A stretch of DNA of 14,777 nt from Phycisphaerae bacterium (lineage in GTDB: Bacteria > Planctomycetota > Phycisphaerae > Sedimentisphaerales > Anaerobacaceae): NCBI GenBank assembly GCA_030602845.1, contig JAUVYZ010000014.1, positions 1-14,777 of the forward strand, read 5' to 3'. Shown here piece after piece: positions 5,931 through 14,400 of the stretch. A program made the position numbers and the translations under genes. The notes under the pieces were generated by a model. It ran no database searches, was not told where the DNA came from, and saw only the letters and a program-made list of their open reading frames with translations. Within the stretch, counting starts at the first letter, position 1, and each line of letters starts with the position of its first letter.

Positions 5931-6548
5931 TTATTTTCTTTTTCTCAACATCACCGCACCGAGGCCGAGCAGCAATAGCGTTGCCGGTTCGGGGATAAGC
6001 GTTAAAGAAGCATAATCATGAATTTCAAGACGGCTGTTAAATGCACTACCATCAACAAATGTGCCAGTTAATGTACCATACATTACGCCACCCCATCCGG
6101 TAATCGTTCCGTTAACTGGCCGTCCATCAATCATAAAATCACTGCCATAAAATGTAATAACCGAAAAATCTACCAAACGTATTACACCTTCTATAGCACC
6201 GCCAGAAATATCTGCTTGGCTATTCCGTCGTGTTCTCAACCCACCCAATCCTATAACACCACCAGAAATATCACCTTGGCTATTACTATAAAATTCAACA
6301 GTAGCAAGCCGTCCATCAAGCACATTTAAAAAACTGTCATCGTGAACTTCAAAACAGCGACTTATGTTTCCTCCAGCCACAACATTGACAGTAGTTGGTT
6401 CATCCCAGAAATTATTGCAAACAAAAACTCGTTCATCAACAATTGAATAGTCAATCGTATGCACTAAACCATCATTGAATAAAACTGCTTCAGCTTTTGT
6501 TAAAACAAAACAACAAATCAAACAAATTGTTACAATTACCTTTCTCAT
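5931..6548 (-). CDS. Small PEP-CTERM exported protein
   Basis: Surface or exopolysaccharide-associated protein, 205 aa. The N-terminus (MRKVIVTICLICCFVLTKAEA) is a Sec signal peptide. The C-terminus is the PEP-CTERM sorting signal: IPEPAT at 185-190, hydrophobic LLLLGLGAVML, and basic RKRK at the very end, read by an exosortase. The middle is beta-rich, with two copies of NSQ(G/A)DISGG(V/A)I at about 89-99 and 109-119, suggesting a short beta-helix. A strong AAAGGAG precedes the ATG by six bases. The gene is noticeably more A/T-rich than the sugar operon to its right. It lies between element genes and a gene remnant, so it may be cargo or a host gene beside the insertion. Confidence 0.85.
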   Translation of the reverse strand: MRKVIVTICLICCFVLTKAEAVLFNDGLVHTIDYSIVDERVFVCNNFWDEPTTVNVVAGGNISRCFEVHDDSFLNVLDGRLATVEFYSNSQGDISGGVIGLGGLRTRRNSQADISGGAIEGVIRLVDFSVITFYGSDFMIDGRPVNGTITGWGGVMYGTLTGTFVDGSAFNSRLEIHDYASLTLIPEPATLLLLGLGAVMLRKRK

Positions 6549-6554
6549 CTTACG

Positions 6555-6573
6555 CTCCTTTCAAAAAAGTTAA
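6555..6573 (-). promoter_or_regulatory. Ribosome-binding leader of the PEP-CTERM gene, matching that of the large exoprotein
   Basis: On the plus strand, ctcctttcaaaaaagttaa just before this start closely parallels the stretch at 14614-14633 before the 1064-aa exoprotein: both have the Shine-Dalgarno complement ctcc followed by aaaaaagttaa. The two secreted-protein genes therefore share a leader, either from common ancestry or from shared post-transcriptional control. Confidence 0.4.
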
Positions 6574-6607
6574 CATTCTGCAGCGCACCAAAAAGGGCAC
6601 CGCTACA

Positions 6608-6715
6608 CTACTGCACCATCTTAACGATTGCCTGTCTGAATTCAACTGATAACTCCGGCCAACGCTCCACAATCAGCCTCAAATTGGGGTCAATTTCTGA
6701 ATCTAAAAACAAGCT
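6608..6715 (-). pseudogene. C-terminal remnant of a mobile-element-type protein
   Basis: The last ~35 codons before TAG at 6608 read like a genuine protein tail: EIDPNLRLIVERWPELSVEF followed by RQAIVKMVQ. The pattern 'D-P-x-L...I-x-x-W-P-x-L-x-x-x-x-R-x-x-I-x-x-M-V' is one I associate with C-termini of planctomycete integrases and other phage-linked proteins. Upstream, the frame stays open only as the antisense of the ThuA gene, so the N-terminal part is missing. The breakpoint is near 6700-6720. The original family is inferred from this short motif only. Confidence 0.45.
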
Positions 6716-6802
6716 GAGAGCAAGATTTTTGTCGCTGTTGGGATTATCGCCGTTTTTGGCGTTGTTTCGGGGTTTTTCGCACTTGAGAAGCAGACTGCCA
6801 AT
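6707..6802 (+). other. Signal-peptide coding sequence in frame with ThuA but lacking a canonical start
   Basis: The frame of the ThuA gene is open back to 6707 (TAA at 6704-6706). Translated, it gives KQAESKIFVAVGIIAVFGVV followed by SGFFALEKQTAN, a typical signal-peptide core followed by the linker expected before LIVTGIDHPAHNW. There is no ATG, GTG or TTG in this stretch; only ATT codons at 6725 and 6743 could serve as very rare starts. This suggests that the true start codon and first residues were lost at the junction with the leftward remnant. Confidence 0.65.
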
Positions 6803-7456
6803 GTGCTGATTGTAACGGGCATCGACCACCCCGCTCACAACTGGCGCCAGACCGCCCCCGTATTGGCTGAGATGCTCCATAAGGATACCCGGTTGAAGGT
6901 GCGCATGGTGGAAGACCCGCACTTTCTTGATTCATCGGCACTGCACCGCTACGATGTAGTCGTGCTGCACTTTATGGATTGGGAGGTTCCCGCTCCGGGG
7001 CCGGCGGCGCGGGCGAACCTCAATCGCGTTATCGCAAGCGGCAAAGGATTGGTTCTGGTTCACTTTGCGTGCGGGGCGTTTCAGGAGTGGCCCGAGTTCG
7101 TTGAGCTGGCAGGGCGCGTGTGGGACCCGAAGCTGCGAGGGCACGACCCTCACGGCAAGTTCACTGTCAAGATTACGGACGCTCAGCACCCGGTTATGAA
7201 AGGGATAGGGGAGTTTGAGACGGTCGATGAGCTTTATACGTGTTTAACAGGCCAGACTCCTATCAAGGTTTTGGCGGAGGTGCGTTCGAGAGTTGACGGC
7301 AAGGATTATCCGATGGCCTTCGTATTGGACTACGGTAAGGGGCGGGTATTCCACAGCGTGCTCGGTCACGATGTTCAGGCGTTTGCGAGCCCGGATGTAA
7401 AGCGGCTCTTTCGCAATGCCTGCGCATGGAGCGCGGGGTTGGAACCTTTGGATTAG
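6803..7456 (+). CDS. ThuA-like protein, probably 5'-truncated
   Basis: ThuA family (class I glutamine amidotransferase-like fold), usually found with sugar oxidoreductases and isomerases; the biochemical role is poorly known. From GTG 6803 the protein is 217 aa and contains LIVTGIDHPAHNW, the VHFACGAFQEWPEF segment, HPVMKGIGEFETVDELY, and GKGRVFHSVLGHD near the end, all ThuA hallmarks in order. GTG 6803 has no convincing ribosome site and falls after an intact signal-peptide coding stretch, so the natural protein was almost certainly longer and exported. It heads a rightward group with sugar epimerases and a DUF1080-ThuA fusion (33 bp to the next start). As it stands it may be poorly expressed, or cytoplasmic. 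Confidence 0.85.
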   Translation: MLIVTGIDHPAHNWRQTAPVLAEMLHKDTRLKVRMVEDPHFLDSSALHRYDVVVLHFMDWEVPAPGPAARANLNRVIASGKGLVLVHFACGAFQEWPEFVELAGRVWDPKLRGHDPHGKFTVKITDAQHPVMKGIGEFETVDELYTCLTGQTPIKVLAEVRSRVDGKDYPMAFVLDYGKGRVFHSVLGHDVQAFASPDVKRLFRNACAWSAGLEPLD

Positions 7457-7489
7457 ACAAGATTGAATAGCACAGAGAAGGATATCGAT

Positions 7490-8470
7490 ATGCATAAGAA
7501 CAGTACAAATTGTACACGGCGCGAGTTTGTGGCAGCAGCTTCTGTGACGCTGGCCGGCGCGGCATTAGGAAGCACTACGACCAAAAGGAAAGACAACACT
7601 ATGATGAGAATCGGCTTTCATACCGACGCATTCAATTCGTCTTACTGGAATTTCGAGAAATGCCTCGAATGGGCCCAGGCGAACGGTGTCCACTTTATCG
7701 AATGCGGGCTGATTGATGGGGTGAGCTGGATTCACGGTCTCGGATATCAACCGCACGTTGCGCTTTACGAAGATCCCCTGTTATTGCGCAGGAAAATGGA
7801 GAAGTATGGCGTGCGATTCTCACAGGTGGACGCGGCATTTCCGCTGTCGGGTAAAGACGGGCCGCTGTACGGGGTGCCTTATGTCCTCAAGAGCATCCCC
7901 TGGGCGAAGCTGGCCGGCTGTGAGCGGATTGCCACAACCGACGGTCTGCACAAGCCCGAAGGCCTGTCCGATGACCAAGCCATGGACATGATGAAACGCA
8001 GCTATGGCCAAATCATTGAGGTTGCCGAAGCCTATGAGATGATCATCAACATCGAGGTGCACGGGTATTTCACGACCAAACCCGACATGATGGCGAAGAT
8101 ACTGGACTTTTGCGACAGCAAGTATCTGCGGATGAACATGGATACCGGTAACACCTACATTGCCGGAGAAGATCCGGTGAGCTTTTGTGACCGGTTCAAG
8201 AAGAAGGTCACCCATGTGCATGTCAAGGACGTCAGCAAGTCGCTGGCCGCGGCGGCCCGCGGTGAGCAGACCGGTATCGCAGTGAGCTACTGTGCCATCG
8301 GCGACGGCGTCAACGCACAGAACATCAGGAAGATATTGACCATCCTGCGGAATATTGGATTTGACGGCGTACTCAGCATGGAGTGCGAGGGCGCCGGTGG
8401 TCCCATGATAGAGAAATCACTCGCCTGGCTTCGCCGAACGCTTGCGGAGTTGAATATTTCAGTTGAATAA
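7490..8470 (+). CDS. Tat-exported sugar phosphate isomerase/epimerase-like TIM-barrel protein
   Basis: Metal-dependent xylose-isomerase-like TIM barrel (AP endonuclease 2 superfamily), acting on a sugar or keto-sugar outside the cytoplasmic membrane. ATG 7490 is chosen for AAGGA seven bases upstream; a TTG at 7463 would add nine residues. The N-terminus has a twin-arginine signal, CTRREFVAAASVTLAGAAL (8-26). The barrel starts at MRIGFHTDAFNS. Likely metal ligands are E189 (NIEVHG), D218 (NMDTGN), H244 (HVHVKD) and E298 or E300 (SMECEG), so the active site looks intact. It follows the ThuA gene by 33 bp. The substrate cannot be read from sequence; planctomycete paralogues are often just annotated as sugar isomerases. 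Confidence 0.85.
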   Translation: MHKNSTNCTRREFVAAASVTLAGAALGSTTTKRKDNTMMRIGFHTDAFNSSYWNFEKCLEWAQANGVHFIECGLIDGVSWIHGLGYQPHVALYEDPLLLRRKMEKYGVRFSQVDAAFPLSGKDGPLYGVPYVLKSIPWAKLAGCERIATTDGLHKPEGLSDDQAMDMMKRSYGQIIEVAEAYEMIINIEVHGYFTTKPDMMAKILDFCDSKYLRMNMDTGNTYIAGEDPVSFCDRFKKKVTHVHVKDVSKSLAAAARGEQTGIAVSYCAIGDGVNAQNIRKILTILRNIGFDGVLSMECEGAGGPMIEKSLAWLRRTLAELNISVE

Positions 8471-8574
8471 TGAAACGGAGTGCTGATAGACTAACGCATC
8501 GGTGAGGGTGGTGGATGCCGCCTTCCGAGATGATTGATAATGATAACACTATTTGAGTATAAGGAGAAAGTGTA

Positions 8575-9426
8575 ATGAAAGTCGGATTTAATATGTTGTT
8601 GTGGACCACGCACATCACCGAAGAGCACTTGCCCCTGCTGGAGACGCTCAAGAAGGTCGGCTACGACGGTATCGAGGTACCCTTATTCGAGGGGGATACT
8701 GCGCACTTTGAAAAGGTCGGTAAGGCAATCAAGAATAGCGGCCTGACCTGCACATCCGTAACGGTCATCCCGGATGAGGAGCGCAACCCCATCAGTACTG
8801 ATGCGAAGCACCGTAAAGCAGCAGTGGAGTATCTCAAATGGGCAATAGACTGCTCGGCGGCGCTGGGCAGCGCCGTGCTGTGCGGGCCGTTCTATCAGCC
8901 GCTGGGCGTTTTCACCGGCCAGGGCCCCACCGAACAGGAAAAGCAATATGCCGTCGAGGTGCACCGCCAGGCCGCCAAGATTGCTGCTGCGGCTAACGTT
9001 ACCCTGGCAGTGGAATATCTCAACCGCTTCGAATGCTATTTTCTTAACACTATGGCTGACGCAGCCGACTACGTTCAGCGCGTCAACCGCCCCAGCCTCG
9101 GCGTCCTGTTTGACACCTTCCACGCCAACATCGAAGAGAAAGACCCGGTCGGCTGCATCGGTCAGCACATCGGTATTATCAAACACGTGCACATCAGCGA
9201 GAACGACCGCGGCACGCCGGGTAAGGGCCACATCGATTGGCCCGGCACGTTCAGGGCGCTGCGGTCGGGCGGCTACGACGAATGGCTGGTGATTGAAGCG
9301 TTCGGACGGGCGCTGCCGGACCTAGCCGCCGCCACCCGCGTCTGGCGCGATTTCTTTCTCAGCAGCGAAAAGGTCTATACTGAGGGTCTGAAGTTCGTCA
9401 AACAGCAGTGGGAAGCCGCGGGCTAA
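8575..9426 (+). CDS. D-psicose/D-tagatose 3-epimerase-like enzyme
   Basis: Cytoplasmic ketose 3-epimerase (D-allulose/D-tagatose epimerase family) that interconverts ketohexoses at C-3 using a divalent metal. At 283 aa the length is typical. The four metal ligands are in place: E147 (VEYLNRFE), D180 (LFDTFHANIEE), H206 (HVHISENDRG) and E241 (IEAFG). Their spacing matches the Agrobacterium enzyme (E150, D183, H209, E244) with a constant offset of three. R212 in NDRGTPGKGHIDW fits the substrate-binding arginine. There is no signal peptide, unlike its upstream paralogue. AAGGAG precedes ATG by eight bases. A 104-bp gap without an obvious hairpin separates it from the upstream isomerase. Family is near certain; true substrate (psicose, tagatose, or a 3-keto sugar product) is inference. 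Confidence 0.9.
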   Translation: MKVGFNMLLWTTHITEEHLPLLETLKKVGYDGIEVPLFEGDTAHFEKVGKAIKNSGLTCTSVTVIPDEERNPISTDAKHRKAAVEYLKWAIDCSAALGSAVLCGPFYQPLGVFTGQGPTEQEKQYAVEVHRQAAKIAAAANVTLAVEYLNRFECYFLNTMADAADYVQRVNRPSLGVLFDTFHANIEEKDPVGCIGQHIGIIKHVHISENDRGTPGKGHIDWPGTFRALRSGGYDEWLVIEAFGRALPDLAAATRVWRDFFLSSEKVYTEGLKFVKQQWEAAG

Positions 9427-9475
9427 ACACACGGCTTGACGACATTTTTATATCATTTATTACGGAGGATTTATT

Positions 9476-11062
9476 ATGCGTACAATTTACTTGCAACTCG
9501 TTGGACTCGTGTTGCTCGGTCTGGTGGGTTCTGTCACAAGTGCTGCTGTCGCCGAGGAGGCCGGCTTTAAGGCCATTTTCGACGGCAAGACCCTCGATGG
9601 CTGGAAGGCGCCGGATATGAGCTACTGGTCGGTGGATGATGGGGCGATTACCGGTCGCTCTACGCGGCAGCATCCGGTCAAGTCGAATCAGTTCCTCGTC
9701 TGGCAATTGGGTGAGCTGGACGACTTTGAACTGAAGCTCAAGTACCGCATCAGCGGAACCCCGTCGGCAAACTCCGGCATCCAGGTCCGCAGCCGGGTTG
9801 GAAAGGATGGCCATGTTGCCGGCTATCAGGCAGACATCGACCTGGGCGGTCGATGGGCCGGGGCACTCTACGACGAGGGCGGCCGCGGGATGCTCGCGGC
9901 GCGCGGTCAGAAAACCATCATCGGCCCGGACGGCAAGATGACCAGCACGTCGACGGGGGACTTGGAAAGCCTGATGGCCAACATAAATAAGGACGGCTGG
10001 AACGACTATCACATCATCGCCCGCGGCAGCCGGATTGTTCTTAAAATTAACGGCAAGGTCACGGCAGAGGTGATCGACAACGACAAGAAAAACAGGGACC
10101 TGTCGGGCGTGCTGGCGTTTCAGTTGCACACCGGGCCGCCGATGACGGCCCAGTTCAAAGATATTCAACTCAAGAGGTTGAAGATGCACGAGAGGAAGAA
10201 GGTCGTTCTGGTTGCTGGCCCACGCAGCCACGGTTACGGTGCCCACGAGCACAACGCCGGGTGGCTGCTGCTGGCAAAACTGCTGAACGAGAATATGCCC
10301 AACATCCATGCGGCAGTGTACCGCAACGGCTGGCCCAAAGACCCGACCGCCTTCGACAACGCCGATGCAATTGCGATATACTGTGACGGCGGCGGCGGGC
10401 ACGTGGTTATGCGGCACCTTGAGGAAACGGACAAGCTGGCGAAAAAGGGTGTGGGCATAGCCTGTTTTCACTATGGAGTCGAAGTGCCCAAGGGCAAGCC
10501 CGGCCACTACCTCCTTAACTGGATAGGCGGGTACTTTGAGACCTTCTGGTCGGTCAACCCGCACTGGGAAGCCGAATTTAAGAAACTGCCGAAGCACCCC
10601 ATCACCCGCGGCGTCAAGCCCTTCTCGATGAATGACGAGTGGTACTACCATATGCGCTTCGTCAAGGATATGAAGAACGTAACGCCGATACTCACAGCTA
10701 TTCCACCTGACAGCACACGCAAAAGAGGCGATAGTGCCCACGGCGGCAATCCGCATGTCCGCGCGCGGATGGGAGTGCCGGAGCACGTGGCGTGGGCGTA
10801 CGAGTCCGCCACCGGCGGAGGCGGCGGACGCGGCTTCGGATTCACCGGCGGGCACTGGCACTGGAGCTGGGCCAGCAATGACTTTCGCAAACTCGTGCTA
10901 AACTCGCTGGTGTGGATTACTGGTGTCGAGGTGCCGCCCAACGGCGTGCCGTCGAAAACCCCGTCCATTGAGGAGCTGGAAGCGAACCAGGACTATCCAA
11001 AGCCGGGCAGTTGGAGGCGAGAACGGATTCAACAGATGCTCGAGCAGTGGAACAAGGATTAA
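9476..11062 (+). CDS. Secreted DUF1080 (3-keto-disaccharide hydrolase-like)-ThuA fusion protein
   Basis: Two-domain exported protein, 528 aa. Residues 1-26 form a signal peptide ending near TSAAVAEE. Residues 30-235 form a DUF1080 jelly-roll domain, with FKAIFDGKTLDGWK at its start, SGIQVRS, GYQADIDLGG, and the closing TGPPMTAQFKDIQLKRL; members of this family hydrolyse 3-keto-disaccharides/glycosides. Residues about 240-485 are a ThuA-like domain: KKVVLVAGPRSHGYGAHEHN, FHYGVEVPKG, HPITRGVKPFSMNDEWYYHM and GHWHWSWASNDFRKLVLNSL. The ATG has GGAGG seven bases upstream, 49 bp after the epimerase gene. As the second ThuA domain in the cluster, it probably acts on the same periplasmic substrate. 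The catalytic role of the ThuA half is not established. Confidence 0.88.
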   Translation: MRTIYLQLVGLVLLGLVGSVTSAAVAEEAGFKAIFDGKTLDGWKAPDMSYWSVDDGAITGRSTRQHPVKSNQFLVWQLGELDDFELKLKYRISGTPSANSGIQVRSRVGKDGHVAGYQADIDLGGRWAGALYDEGGRGMLAARGQKTIIGPDGKMTSTSTGDLESLMANINKDGWNDYHIIARGSRIVLKINGKVTAEVIDNDKKNRDLSGVLAFQLHTGPPMTAQFKDIQLKRLKMHERKKVVLVAGPRSHGYGAHEHNAGWLLLAKLLNENMPNIHAAVYRNGWPKDPTAFDNADAIAIYCDGGGGHVVMRHLEETDKLAKKGVGIACFHYGVEVPKGKPGHYLLNWIGGYFETFWSVNPHWEAEFKKLPKHPITRGVKPFSMNDEWYYHMRFVKDMKNVTPILTAIPPDSTRKRGDSAHGGNPHVRARMGVPEHVAWAYESATGGGGGRGFGFTGGHWHWSWASNDFRKLVLNSLVWITGVEVPPNGVPSKTPSIEELEANQDYPKPGSWRRERIQQMLEQWNKD

Positions 11063-11063
11063 A

Positions 11064-11183
11064 CGCAGAGACCGCTGAGAAAAACAAGAATAAAAGAAAG
11101 AGAAAATGGATTCCTGCTCCGTCTAAAGCCGGATCTACGATTTCGCAGGAATGACAATATTAAGAATCTCTGCGGGCTCTGCG
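11064..11183. mobile_element. MITE-like element with 16-bp terminal inverted repeats
   Basis: cgcagagaccgctgag (11064-11079) and ctctgcgggctctgcg (11168-11183) are inverted copies matching at 13 of 16 positions, enclosing a 120-bp segment without a gene. A purine-rich stretch and a palindromic repeat lie inside. Elements of the 'cgcagag...ctctgcg' kind recur in many bacterial genomes including planctomycetes. No transposase gene or target duplication is clear here, so a non-autonomous or decayed repeat is the best reading. Confidence 0.55.
11107..11157. repeat. Dispersed palindromic (REP-like) repeat, copy 1
   Basis: tggattcctgc at one end and gcaggaatgaca at the other pair across a ~25-bp spacer. 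The ends match the outer part of the second copy at 11364-11390 in inverted orientation, and the pattern 'ggattcc...ggaatgaca' is a common dispersed repeat in environmental genomes. It is nested in the MITE-like element. Confidence 0.5.
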
Positions 11184-11213
11184 AACCCAGCCCCTCGGAG
11201 GGGCTCTGCGAAC
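11174..11213. repeat. 13-bp direct repeat bracketing a 7-bp-stem hairpin
   Basis: gggctctgcgaac occurs at 11174-11186 and 11201-11213. Between and overlapping the copies, agcccct-cgg-aggggct (11189-11205) forms a perfect hairpin, lying 125 bp past the stop of the DUF1080-ThuA gene. The plus strand then has a short A-run rather than a T-run, so it is not a typical intrinsic terminator. Confidence 0.5.
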
Positions 11214-11310
11214 TCGGCGGTAAAAAAATGCGGGAATCGAGAATCGATATTATTTATCCTGCTGCGCTTGTGGCTGCGCAAGCAGGTACATCACTGCGGG
11301 CAAAAACAAC

Positions 11311-11345
11311 CGGGGCCTATACCGAATCAGTCGGTATAGGCCCCG
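11311..11345 (-). terminator. Strong hairpin terminator between convergent genes
   Basis: A perfect 15-bp stem (cggggcctataccga / tcggtataggccccg) with loop atcag. On the minus strand the stem is followed by TTGTTTTT, the expected U-tract, 68 bp after the stop of the 1064-aa exoprotein, so it best serves that gene. It may also slow rightward transcription from the sugar operon, though no T-run follows on that strand. Confidence 0.8.
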
Positions 11346-11363
11346 AATTGGTGCAAAGCATTA

Positions 11364-11390
11364 TGTCATTCCCGCGCAAACGGGAATCTA
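11364..11390. repeat. Dispersed palindromic (REP-like) repeat, copy 2
   Basis: attcccg-cgcaaa-cgggaat (11368-11387) is a perfect 7-bp-stem hairpin with flanks tgtc and cta. It shares the 'gtcattcc...ggaatc' boundary pattern with copy 1 at 11107-11157. No coding or T-tract context is seen. Confidence 0.55.
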
Positions 11391-11412
11391 CATAGGCTCG
11401 TCTCAATGCCGA

Positions 11413-14400
11413 TTACGGGAACAGCTGCTCATCCAGCCACTTATCCGCCAGAATAGCAAAGTCCTTGAAGTCAATCTTCAGGTCCTCGTACAGGTCAGTC
11501 TGCAACGCAAGGCCCAGTATCTCAGACTCCGACAGCCCCACGTTGTAGATGCGGACATCGTCCAGTGTAGCAGTACAACCATCTGCGGTTGCTATTCTTC
11601 CAATCTCGAATGGACTGGCTGAATCGGTTACACTTCCAGTGTAACTGGACGGGGTTCCCTCGACTCCGTCTACCCATATCCTCACGTTCGAACCATCATA
11701 TGTTCCAGCAACGTGGTGCCATTGGTCATCTGCTGTAAAGGATTTGGATGCTGTGCCGAGCTCATAGCCGGCAACGTAGAAGTTGACGGTGTTGTCATTG
11801 TGAATCCACAGTGCGTAACCGTCGGCCCAAGTATAATAAGCAGTTTTCCCGGCGATTCCACTCCACGCCTCGAGGGTGTGCCATTTTACCCACACTGCCA
11901 AGGTTATCTCTGTCCCGGTTATTTGCAGACTTACATCGTTCGCACAGTCAACATAATCATCGATTCCATCAAAATCGAGCGCATCGCTTCCTATCTTCCC
12001 GGCCACCCACTGTGGGCCACCGTAGAGGGTGCCGTGATTGTTATGGGCGGAGCTGTCGCTGGCGTCGCCGTCCAGCTTCCAGTGGCCGACAAGATTGGCG
12101 GTGCCGGGAGCTGCTGCCACAGCCAGCCAGTCCGCTGCCATTACCGCAAGCTCTTTATAGTCAACTACGCAATCCTCGACATAATCGACTCTGGCAAAAT
12201 CGGGTGAACGAAACGAAAGAATGCATCTGGCCGGATACAGCCTTATATCGTCAAAGAAAACCAGTCCTGAACCGCCGGATTTCGGGGCATCGGGGATGCC
12301 GAAGCCAATAGTGATTTCCGTGACATTGCTCAGGTTTGTGCTGAATTCTGATAGAGGGATGTTCCACTCATGCCACGATGCTTGCCTTATGTCATTCATA
12401 TCACCGTCATATACTACCCTAGCATCGTTCACTTTCACATACAGCTGGTCGGTATCAACGGCAGTATTACACGGGTCGCCATAGAACCACAGCGACAATG
12501 CCTTGGCGCCGCCTTCGGTCCAATCCTGGCCGATTTCCAGATCATCGGTGCTCGCTGTGGCCTCGGAATATTTGTCTGGCGGGCTATTGTCGTAATAATA
12601 CGGCATTGACTGGCCGCCCCCGTGCGTAATCACTGTCTCAACATGGGGTGGATCCACGTAGCCTATCATCGAGCCGGTGCCGTTGCCCGGGACGACAGAG
12701 GGATTGGTCCAGCCGAGGCCATCTTTCCAGGTATACCATATCCTGCTGCCCGGCTCACCGGGGGTATTGGCCTCTCCGTAGGACTCCATGTCGTCCACGA
12801 CAAAATATTCCGGTGTCGCAAAGTTCCAGACATCGCCTTGCCACATGTTGGGCTCCTCGGCCAGATTGACCTCATTAACCTTCCAGTAGTAGGTCTGGCC
12901 CAAGTCAAGGGATAATGGGCCGTAGCTGGCCCTGCAACCAGCAGCAGAGATGATGTCGGGGGCAATAGTTTCCCCTATCACAGCCTGCTCGTCGGTGCTA
13001 AAGTACAGTTTGTGCTCGGCTGCCTCTCTTCCCTGTTTCCAGCTAAGGACTACATCTAAACCATCAATCGCTGTCCCGGATTCCGGGTCGGGCTCTGTGG
13101 CAGCCGTCTCTATTGCGTAGAAGCGGACCTCACTTAGACCATAATAGTCCAAATCGGGTATCGGACCTGTATGCCAGTTTTCGTCAGCGGTAATCCTGAC
13201 GTATTTTGCCGTCACACCCTCGAAATCAATGGTGGTATTGGCAGCGTAATCAGCTGCTCCTTCTCCCTTCGCAAATTCAGGAACGCCACCCAACGTCGGC
13301 CAGTTCTCGCCGTCGGTTGAATACTCAATGGTAACATCTTTGAGCCCAGGCCCGACATCGAGATACGCATTATAGTTCCATACCCACATCTCATGCAGTT
13401 TATAGACCTTGTCGAACTCATATTGTATCCAGGCCCCTGACGGCGACTCAAGGCCGCTCGTCCACATATCTCTCCATATGTTCGAGTGCAGGTCGCCATC
13501 CAGGCCGGAGCCGTCGATGGTATTGTTAGGTCCTGTAGTAGTCCCCAAGTCCGAGCTGGAAGCTGTCGCAGTAATCTTATCGACGGTAATAGGATAAACA
13601 GTGAGCTCGGTCGCAAATTGCCAGACGCTGCCTTCATCCCAGTCTGTGGTGCTGTTGGCTTCATCGACCCTCCAGTAGTAAGTCTTGCCGAAATCTAAAT
13701 AAAGGGTTCCGGTGGGAGGATAGTGGTTGGGGTCCTGGGTGACGCCGCCAACGCCGTCGTTGACATCGTCGAAGTCCTCACTAAAGAAAACCTTGTGCTT
13801 GGGTGATAACCCCCCCACAAACAGGCCCGGCGTCCAGCTAAGGTTTACCACCCCCCAGGGGCACAGATCTGTCGCCCCATTTTTTGGGTTTGGATTTCCC
13901 GCCATACAAGTGGCGGTTATTGTGGTTTTGCCGGTATTCGTGATGTTATAATCCAACAGAAGCACGCCGGCGCCGCCATAGGCGGTAAGCCAGCCGTCGT
14001 CGATATATCCCTCGATGGCAGCGGTAACATCGCCGTCTATTATCAGCGTCCCGGCAGTGATGTCTATCGTGCCAGAACCACCCTGCTGTGCATAGATTAG
14101 GCCCGTGGTGGTGATAGTTCCACCATCCAGATGCAGGTGACCTATACCTGTACCACCACCTCCAACCCAGACCGTCGTGATTGTAATAGTGCCGCCGGTC
14201 ATATTGAGGGTGCCCGTTCCTTTCCAGCCCATGGCGACGAAATTGGCAGTTATGGTGCCACCATTCATGTTAAGTGTCCCTACATTATCCGCACCTCCGC
14301 CCACTGCAACCCCAGAGCTTATCGTAAGGGTTCCACTGTCCATTGTCAGGGCGCCGGTGCCACCACCAGTTCCAACCAACCTAACTGTCTTACCCACGGC

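Noticed and set aside
6716..6922. Extension of the leftward remnant ORF to a start at 6922
   Set aside because: This upstream part is exactly antisense to the ThuA signal peptide and first ThuA motifs, so only the tail before about 6715 is accepted as real.
8471..8574. Small gene or hairpin in the 104-bp gap between the two epimerases
   Set aside because: No open frame with a ribosome site and no convincing inverted repeat was seen, apart from the AAGGAG serving the downstream gene.
9398..10861. A 487-codon open frame on the minus strand opposite the DUF1080-ThuA gene
   Set aside because: It lies antisense to a clearly recognisable protein in GC-rich DNA, has no family features or ribosome site, and is a codon-bias shadow.
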